From IH12 sp041987265 (GTDB taxonomy: Bacteria > Pseudomonadota > Alphaproteobacteria > Caulobacterales > Hyphomonadaceae), in assembly GCA_041987265.1 (NCBI GenBank), contig JBHIWT010000136.1, positions 1 to 9,486 of the forward strand: a DNA stretch of 9,486 nt, given 5' to 3'. Shown one piece after another: positions 5,637 through 9,486 of this stretch. The first letter of the stretch is position 1, and each line of letters begins with the position of its first letter. Below the pieces are notes generated by a model. It was given only the letters and a program-made list of their open reading frames with translations, was not told the DNA's origin and did not search any database. The position numbers and the translations under genes are program-made.

Positions 5637-6470
5637 TCAGTCGAGATAGCCGGGGAATTGCGGCATTGCTTCGAAGTCGGAAAGTACATGCTGGCGAACG
5701 ACGCGCGCGTCTGTCTCGGCGATCATCGCCTCCAGCTTGTCGATCGAGGCGAGGGTCTGCTCCCTGTCCGTGTTGACGCGAGGAACCGAGCGCGCTGCGC
5801 GTGACATCTCCGTATGCCACATGTCTCCAGAGATCAGCACAGGACCGGCATTCGCAAGCTGCAGCATCAGGACCGCGTGGCCGGGCGTGTGGCCGGGCGT
5901 CTGGTGAATGACGACCGTTCCGTCTCCAAAAACGTCATATGGCCCATCCCCCTCGATCAGGATCGTGTTCGCCGATTCAAGCTCGCCGTAGGATGAGAAG
6001 ATCGGGGTGCCGCGCACTTCCTCGCGCAACATCCATGCGCGCTCGTCGGGATCGACGATCCAGGTCCCGCCCGTAAACAGGTTGCCGCCGCCCACGTGAT
6101 CGTAATGGCTGTGCGAGAAGGAGAGGTATTCGACGTCCGCCGGTGTTAGCCCGATCTCCGCAAGCTGGTCTTCCAGGGTCCTTGCGACCGCGGTACCGGC
6201 TGACGGGTTTTCAACGATGGACGCCGGCAGCCCCGTATCCCAGACAAGGTCGCCATCGGAGTGACGGATCAGGTAGCAAGGGTTCGCCAGCTCAACAGCG
6301 ATGTCCTTGAACGAGCCGTCATCGGCGAACATGTCGGCGCTCGGCAGGCTGAAACGCCCGCAATCCATGGTGTAGAGCCGCACACCTGCATCGCCGGCGG
6401 CTGGCGATTGCCCGATACTGCCGCAGCCGGCCAGCCCGGCAAGGGCGCTGATCGCGAGGAATCGTTTCAT
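5637..6470 (-). CDS. MBL-fold lipoprotein, N-acyl-homoserine lactonase-like hydrolase
   Basis: A 277-residue metallo-beta-lactamase-fold protein with a lipoprotein signal: the first 15 residues end in the lipobox LAGC with lipidation expected at C16, so it should be membrane-anchored facing the periplasm. The dinuclear metal site is complete: H120-S-H122-Y-D124-H125, H194 in QTPGHTPGH, D216 in ISGDMWH, and H261 in RQHVLSDFE. The C-terminal MPQFPGYLD is typical of the group annotated as AHL lactonases. In characterised AiiA a Tyr shortly after the bridging Asp helps position the lactone; here that region reads DMWH, with H219. A lactone or ester hydrolase is a fair guess, and quorum quenching is unproven. 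GGGAG precedes the ATG. It lies 60 bp after glmU and heads the MBL-DUF6489-zinc-finger trio. Confidence 0.87.
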   Translation of the reverse strand: MKRFLAISALAGLAGCGSIGQSPAAGDAGVRLYTMDCGRFSLPSADMFADDGSFKDIAVELANPCYLIRHSDGDLVWDTGLPASIVENPSAGTAVARTLEDQLAEIGLTPADVEYLSFSHSHYDHVGGGNLFTGGTWIVDPDERAWMLREEVRGTPIFSSYGELESANTILIEGDGPYDVFGDGTVVIHQTPGHTPGHAVLMLQLANAGPVLISGDMWHTEMSRAARSVPRVNTDREQTLASIDKLEAMIAETDARVVRQHVLSDFEAMPQFPGYLD

Positions 6471-6493
6471 GGCTCACTCCCGTTGTTCGCCTC

Positions 6494-6522
6494 AGTCTGG
6501 GGAGCAGGCCGGATAGCGTCAA
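6494..6522 (-). promoter_or_regulatory. Candidate promoter for the MBL-DUF6489-zinc-finger run
   Basis: A consensus TTGACG (6522-6517, minus strand) begins just downstream of the glmU stop and is followed after 17 bp by CAGACT (6499-6494), a weak -10. A start near 6487 would give a leader of about 17 nt. The -35 is strong, the -10 poor. Confidence 0.3.
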
Positions 6523-6533
6523 GAAAAACGCTA
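6514..6533. repeat. Inverted repeat spanning the glmU stop codon
   Basis: TAGCGT (6514-6519) and ACGCTA (6528-6533) form a 6-bp stem with an 8-nt loop; the glmU TAG stop lies inside the stem. No run of T follows on the minus strand, so it is not a convincing intrinsic terminator, and it overlaps the candidate -35 box of the MBL gene. Confidence 0.5.
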
Positions 6534-7901
6534 GATCGCCCCCTTCGGCTTCTTGCCGGAAGCCTTCAGCTCCGACTGGCGTTTGCGGAACTCATCGCCC
6601 CAGCCCTGCTTATCGAGCTGGCGCCCGCGCCCGATCGACAGTGCGCCTCCCTCGACATCCACGGTAATGACGGACCCCGATCCGACATAACCGCGCTTGC
6701 CGATCCGGACCGGCGCGACCAGTGCTGAGTTCGATCCCACGAACGCGCCCTCGCCAACAATTGTCTTGTACTTGAAGAAACCATCGTAATTGCAGAAGAT
6801 CGTACCTGCGCCAATGTTGGCGCCGGCGCCGACTTCGCCATCGCCCAGGTAGGAGAGGTGGTTGGCCTTTGCACCTTCCCCCATGATCGTGTTCTTGACC
6901 TCGACAAAGTTGCCGACATGCGCCTCCGCGCCGATCTGCGCGCCCGGGCGCAGGCGTGCGTAAGGGCCGACAATTGCGCCTGACGCCACCTTGCAGTCTT
7001 CCAGATGCGAGAAGGCTCGAATACGCGCACCGCCAGCGACGTCGACGCCGGGCGCGAACACGACATTCTGCTCGACGATCGCGCCAGCGCCGATTTTCGT
7101 GTCCCAGGACACGAACACTGTTTGCGGCGCCGGCATGGTCACGCCGTCCGCCAGCAGCTGTGCTCGCGCCTTGTCCTGAAACACGCCTTCGGCCACCGCC
7201 AGTTCGGCCTGGCTGTTCACACCAAGCACATCCGCCTCCTCGCACGCCGCCGCAGCAGCCTTCAGCCCGCGCGCGCGCGCAAGCTTCACCAGGTCGGTCA
7301 GATAGTACTCACCCTTGGCGTTGTCGTTATCGACCTCCGCCAGCAGCTCGAACATCAGGTCCACCGGCCCGGCCATCACGCCCGAATTGCAGAAATCAAT
7401 CGCCAGTTCGTCAGGGCTCGCGTCATTGGCCTCGACGATCGCCTCCAGGCCGCCGTCTTCGCTGAGCTTGAGGCGGCCATAACGGCCCGGATCCGCCGCA
7501 TTGAAGCCCAACACACAGACGCCCGCACCTTTCCTGACCTCCTCAAACGCCCGCTCGCACGCCTCCGCCGGGATAAGCGGCGTATCGGCATAAAGCACGA
7601 TGGCGTGGCCTTTCTTGTCGGCGAGCATGTCGCGCGCCGCATCGACAGCGTTGGCCGTGCCCAATTGCTTCTTCTGGACACAAACATTGTCGGCGCCGAC
7701 CAGTTCGGCCGCCGCCGCCTGCACGTCCTTTGCGCCCGGCCCCGCCACGACAACAGTTCGCGCGCAGTTCAGCTCGTTGGCCAGCGCAACGGACCAGCCC
7801 AGCATCGAGCGGCCGCCGACCTCATGCAGCACTTTGGGCAGGGGCGATTTCATGCGCGTGCCCTGTCCGGCGGCAAGAATGATGGCGTAACGCTTGGTCA
7901 T
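6531..7901 (-). CDS. glmU: Bifunctional GlmU: GlcN-1-P acetyltransferase / GlcNAc-1-P uridyltransferase
   Basis: A cytoplasmic trimeric enzyme making UDP-GlcNAc from glucosamine 1-phosphate, acetyl-CoA and UTP, the precursor for peptidoglycan and LPS. The 456 residues equal the length of the E. coli enzyme. The N-terminal pyrophosphorylase domain has LAAGQGTRMKSPLPKVLH (9-26), the QLGTANAV loop (79-86), the metal-binding Asp in YADTPL (D105) and VNSQAELA (228-235). From about residue 250 to 430 it is a left-handed beta-helix of hexapeptide repeats, with the catalytic His in ANHLSYLGDGEVG (H348) and NYDGFFKYKT (371-380). ATG 7901 matches homologous starts and has GGAAG upstream; an in-frame ATG at 7934 would add 11 residues. 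It is divergent from gph and followed after 60 bp by the MBL gene. Confidence 0.97.
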   Translation of the reverse strand: MTKRYAIILAAGQGTRMKSPLPKVLHEVGGRSMLGWSVALANELNCARTVVVAGPGAKDVQAAAAELVGADNVCVQKKQLGTANAVDAARDMLADKKGHAIVLYADTPLIPAEACERAFEEVRKGAGVCVLGFNAADPGRYGRLKLSEDGGLEAIVEANDASPDELAIDFCNSGVMAGPVDLMFELLAEVDNDNAKGEYYLTDLVKLARARGLKAAAAACEEADVLGVNSQAELAVAEGVFQDKARAQLLADGVTMPAPQTVFVSWDTKIGAGAIVEQNVVFAPGVDVAGGARIRAFSHLEDCKVASGAIVGPYARLRPGAQIGAEAHVGNFVEVKNTIMGEGAKANHLSYLGDGEVGAGANIGAGTIFCNYDGFFKYKTIVGEGAFVGSNSALVAPVRIGKRGYVGSGSVITVDVEGGALSIGRGRQLDKQGWGDEFRKRQSELKASGKKPKGAI

Positions 7902-7967
7902 GATCGGAATCTTCCGTGGAATCAGTCCAGACATTCGGGCATCAGAAAACGACCCGCAACCAAACGC

Positions 7968-7996
7968 GTTCTAGTCGCCCTTTTCGCGCGATCCAA
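7968..7996 (-). promoter_or_regulatory. Possible glmU promoter
   Basis: TTGGAT (7996-7991) and TAGAAC (7973-7968) on the minus strand are 17 bp apart, predicting a start near 7961 and a leader of about 60 nt. Moderate matches only; located in the 116-bp glmU-gph divergent spacer. Confidence 0.3.
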
Positions 7997-8007
7997 CCGG
8001 TAGATTT

Positions 8008-8011
8008 GGAG
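8008..8011 (+). promoter_or_regulatory. Shine-Dalgarno GGAG selecting a TTG start
   Basis: GGAG is followed by a 6-nt spacer and TTG at 8018. No comparable site precedes the other possible gph starts (TTG 8006, GTG 7916), so this site decides my start choice. Confidence 0.5.
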
Positions 8012-8017
8012 CCGCCC

Positions 8018-8710
8018 TTGCTCAGCCCCGCCGATCTTTCAGGCTGCACGATCGTCTTTGACCTCGATGGCACGCTCGTTGACAGCGCGCCGGACCTGCA
8101 TCGCGCGCTCAACACCGTCCTGGCCGGCCTTCTCCTGCCGGACGTGCCTTTGTCGCAAGTGCGCCAGCATGTCGGCCTCGGCGCCCGCCGCCTGATCGAA
8201 CGCGCAACCCAGGCGTTCGAACGTCAATTGAGCGAGGAAGAGCTCGACGACCTCACGAACAAGTATGTCGAGACCTACGCCCACGATATCGCATCTCTGA
8301 CAACGATCTTTCCGGGCGTCATAGAAACGCTCGACTGGCTGGCCCGGTCCGGCGCGCAGATGAGCGTTTGCACAAACAAGCGGACGATTCTCTCTCGCCG
8401 CCTGCTGGATGCGCTCAACCTCTCCCGTTACTTCGTAGATGTGATCGGCGCCGACGCCGTCGCGAACCGCAAGCCGCACGGCGAACACTTCCTCGCCGCC
8501 CTCGAAGCGACAGACGGCAAAGTCAGCGCCAGTGTGATGATCGGCGACAGCGCCGCAGATGTTGGCTCTGCGCGCGATGCAGGCGCGCCCGTCGCCGTTG
8601 TCGACTTCGGATATACGGACACCGCGCCGGCGCTTCTTGGCGCTGACGCGGTGTTCTCGCACTATTCTGAATTGCCGGACATCGCCGTCCGGCTACTTGG
8701 CCGGTCCTAG
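8018..8710 (+). CDS. gph: Phosphoglycolate phosphatase, HAD superfamily
   Basis: Dephosphorylates 2-phosphoglycolate, a product of DNA 3'-end repair and of oxygenase side reactions, in the cytoplasm. All four HAD motifs are present: FDLDGTLVDSAPDL (nucleophile D15, acid D17), VCTNK (T119), NRKPHGE (K152) and MIGDSAADVGSARDAG (D177, D181), with a helical cap between about 25 and 95. Length is 230 residues from the chosen TTG 8018, normal for the family. That start has a GGAG six bases upstream and removes a 34-residue leader (from GTG 7916) whose codon use is not coding-like. TTG 8006 is the main alternative. The gene is divergent from glmU, and its stop overlaps that of the next, convergent gene. 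Other HAD phosphatases share these motifs, but the LVDSAPDL and RKPHGEHF setting favours Gph. Confidence 0.9.
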   Translation: MLSPADLSGCTIVFDLDGTLVDSAPDLHRALNTVLAGLLLPDVPLSQVRQHVGLGARRLIERATQAFERQLSEEELDDLTNKYVETYAHDIASLTTIFPGVIETLDWLARSGAQMSVCTNKRTILSRRLLDALNLSRYFVDVIGADAVANRKPHGEHFLAALEATDGKVSASVMIGDSAADVGSARDAGAPVAVVDFGYTDTAPALLGADAVFSHYSELPDIAVRLLGRS

Positions 8711-8949
8711 GCCAGGCCGCGCAGCATCGCGCCGCCGTCGCGCCGGGACGCCTGAGGGTCCAGCTTCTTCCTGGGCGGCATGCCGTTGACCATGTTCGAA
8801 CGGACGTCGGTACGCGCCGATCGCATGGCCGGGACAAAGCCCGCGTCCACGAGGTTGATGTTCACGTCGAAGCCGCGCGTGGACCAATACTCTTCGATCT
8901 TGGCCTTGAGCCGCTGCGCGCCGTCCTGGTTGCAAAAATCGCTGTTCAT
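8707..8949 (-). CDS. Conserved small protein of unknown function
   Basis: An 80-residue basic, soluble protein with no signal peptide or membrane segment. Two parts stand out: LKAKIEEYWSTRGFDVNINL (14-33), a helix followed by a strand, and the segment PAMRSARTDVRSNMVNGMPP (40-59). This pattern, a KIEEYW helix then VRSxMVNGxP, resembles a small conserved alphaproteobacterial hypothetical family as I remember it, but I can attach no function. The ATG at 8949 has GGAGCGAG ending 3 nt upstream. The product is encoded opposite gph, and the two stop codons overlap in the tetranucleotide CTAG. An overlapping longer frame from 8962 encodes an Arg/Gln-rich, unprotein-like sequence and is rejected. The short fold could bind nucleic acid or protein; that is speculation. 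Confidence 0.72.
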   Translation of the reverse strand: MNSDFCNQDGAQRLKAKIEEYWSTRGFDVNINLVDAGFVPAMRSARTDVRSNMVNGMPPRKKLDPQASRRDGGAMLRGLA

Positions 8950-9129
8950 TCACTCGCTCCAAACTCCAGACGGCGCGTAACTACCTGTTGGCCGCCCTGT
9001 CTGGTCCCTCATTCCGCCGACCCGCTTTGCGTGTTCCGGCATGAGAAGAAGCTATGAATCGCTTCGCGACTTTGCGTGGAGCAAACGGGGTGATTTCTGG
9101 AACAATTGTGGCGATGCGCCTTGGTAACC

Positions 9130-9143
9130 TGAACGTCTGTTCA
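9130..9143. repeat. Inverted repeat TGAAC-N4-GTTCA
   Basis: TGAAC (9130-9134) and GTTCA (9139-9143) are a perfect 5-bp dyad around GTCT. It lies in the non-coding region, just beyond the T-rich flank of the possible tRNA terminator. Such symmetry fits a dimeric regulator site, but no adjacent promoter is clear. Confidence 0.4.
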
Positions 9144-9164
9144 AGAAAGGCGGACAAGACCGCC
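9144..9164 (-). terminator. Possible terminator of the tRNA-Val transcript
   Basis: On the minus strand GGCGG (9164-9160) pairs with CCGCC (9153-9149) across a 6-nt loop, followed at once by TTTCTT. The stem is only 5 bp and lies 75 bp beyond the tRNA, so it is a weak intrinsic terminator at best. Confidence 0.3.
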
Positions 9165-9238
9165 GACGCTGGTCAATGCCGGACGCGGCAAAAGCGCCGG
9201 GTCGCATAGGCCGGCCAACCTGAAAAAGGGGCAGAAAA

Positions 9239-9313
9239 TGGTGGGCGATGCTGGGATTGAACCAGCGACCCCTGCCGTGTGAAGGCAGTGCTCTCCCGCT
9301 GAGCTAATCGCCC
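9239..9313 (-). tRNA. tRNA-Val (anticodon CAC)
   Basis: The minus strand folds into a complete 75-nt cloverleaf. The acceptor stem is GGGCGAT / ATCGCCC; the D arm is GCTC-AGCGGGA-GAGC. The anticodon stem CTGCC/GGCAG encloses TTCACAC, giving anticodon CAC, which reads the valine codon GUG. A 5-nt variable loop follows, then the T arm GCTGG-TTCAATC-CCAGC. The discriminator is A and CCA is encoded in the gene. A strong promoter lies about 30-55 bp upstream. I see no integrase or partial 3' tRNA duplicate nearby that would suggest an integration site. Confidence 0.97.
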
Positions 9314-9339
9314 CAAACCATCCGATTTGCGGAGCAGGT

Positions 9340-9368
9340 TGATAGGCGCGCCAGCCCCCAACCGTCAA
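9340..9368 (-). promoter_or_regulatory. Promoter of tRNA-Val
   Basis: TTGACG (9368-9363) and CTATCA (9345-9340) on the minus strand are 17 bp apart, close to the alphaproteobacterial housekeeping consensus. Predicted start is near 9333, leaving a 5' leader of about 20 nt to be removed by RNase P. Confidence 0.6.
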
Positions 9369-9382
9369 GCAAGCCGCTCAAC

Positions 9383-9402
9383 CTATCTCGGGCTATCTCG
9401 GG
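9383..9402. repeat. 10-bp tandem duplication
   Basis: CTATCTCGGG occurs twice in direct tandem (9383-9392, 9393-9402), between the tRNA promoter and the partial frame at the right edge. The right copy supplies the stop codon of that frame. It looks like a slippage duplication. Confidence 0.7.
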
Positions 9403-9486
9403 CGGCCGCGCGGCGGCTCCACCCACTGGCCTGGTCGCCTGTACCAGCCCCGATCCGTATGAATCCACTGATCGGGCCGCCAGACT
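9393..9486 (-). CDS. Partial 3' end of a Trp/Arg/Pro-rich protein
   Basis: The minus strand stays open from the window edge to a TAG at 9395-9393 and encodes at least 30 residues, with WRPDQWIHTDRGWYRRPGQW near its start and an Arg/Pro-rich end. The spacing of Trp and Tyr with basic and Pro residues resembles the tails of small envelope-associated Trp/Tyr-repeat proteins, which suggests real coding rather than chance. Codon bias is only moderate and the start lies outside the window, so function cannot be assigned. A chance open frame is the alternative. Confidence 0.35.
   Translation of the reverse strand, partial: VWRPDQWIHTDRGWYRRPGQWVEPPRGRPR

Larger units (their letters stand above)
8950..9238. 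other. Intergenic region without a convincing gene
   Basis: This stretch between the 80-residue protein and the tRNA holds no open frame with the GC-biased third positions of neighbouring genes. Two short plus-strand frames exist: 28 codons from ATG 9041 and 51 codons from ATG 9054. Both look random. It also contains the TGAAC...GTTCA inverted repeat and the GC stem listed separately, plus T-rich minus-strand sequence just after the tRNA CCA. The promoter of the 80-residue gene may be here but I cannot pick out boxes. Confidence 0.5.

Noticed and set aside
6514..6533. Inverted repeat at the glmU stop considered as an intrinsic terminator
   Set aside because: The stem is short and AT-containing, the T-run is in the loop rather than after the stem, and a -35-like box overlaps it.
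7005..8003. Plus-strand open frame opposite glmU (332 codons)
   Set aside because: Shadow of glmU third-position bias; the translation is Arg/His/Gln-rich and has no motif.
9041..9127. 28-codon plus-strand frame with three Trp residues, considered as a leader peptide
   Set aside because: No attenuator hairpins or biosynthetic gene follow; downstream lies a tRNA on the other strand.
9054..9209. 51-codon plus-strand frame between the 80-residue gene and the tRNA
   Set aside because: An AGAAGAAG precedes the ATG, but codon use is not like neighbouring genes and the product has no recognisable pattern.
9239..9313. tRNA-Val considered as an integration site for a mobile element
   Set aside because: No integrase, direct repeat of the tRNA 3' end, or compositional shift is visible within the window.

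Overview
The window reads as a GC-rich alphaproteobacterial chromosome segment. Support comes from strongly GC-biased third codon positions, a DUF6489-type small protein, a TraR/DksA-type C4 zinc-finger protein, an rpiA...gor neighbourhood of the kind known in alphaproteobacteria, and a tRNA promoter with a TTGACG -35 box. Caulobacterales/Hyphomonadaceae/Maricaulales-like is my best guess, but it is an inference and no species can be named.

Layout, left to right. (1) Positions 41-3617 carry a minus-strand run read from right to left: rpiA, a GNAT acetyltransferase, a small secreted COG4315-type repeat protein (GTG start), gor (glutathione reductase), then a 66-codon TolB/PD40-like fragment in frame behind the gor stop. 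(2) A divergent intergenic region of 185 bp with a cluster of GCAATTGC-like palindromes separates rpiA from a plus-strand secreted glucose/sorbosone dehydrogenase-family protein (3803-5056). (3) This converges, with only 9 bp between stops, on a second minus-strand run read from right to left: glmU, a metallo-beta-lactamase-fold lipoprotein related to N-acyl-homoserine lactonases, a DUF6489 protein, and the C4 zinc-finger protein. (4) gph (phosphoglycolate phosphatase) is divergent from glmU and probably starts with TTG. Its stop codon interlocks with the stop of a convergent 80-residue protein of unknown function. (5) After about 290 bp without a convincing gene there is a tRNA-Val(CAC) gene on the minus strand with its own promoter and encoded CCA, followed at the right edge by the 3' end of a Trp/Arg/Pro-rich reading frame.

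Functionally this is mostly housekeeping. rpiA (non-oxidative pentose phosphate pathway) and gor (NADPH-dependent glutathione recycling) are metabolically linked through the pathway that makes NADPH. glmU makes UDP-GlcNAc for peptidoglycan and LPS, and gph detoxifies 2-phosphoglycolate. Four products are predicted to be exported: the COG4315 protein, the dehydrogenase, the MBL lipoprotein, and possibly the ancestor of the PD40 fragment. I see no CRISPR array, transposase, integrase, phage gene, toxin-antitoxin pair or defence cassette. I do not see a clearly new multi-gene system. The most interesting leads are the palindrome cluster upstream of rpiA, the altered PQQ-site motif of the dehydrogenase, the PD40 fragment behind gor, and the MBL-DUF6489-zinc-finger gene trio.
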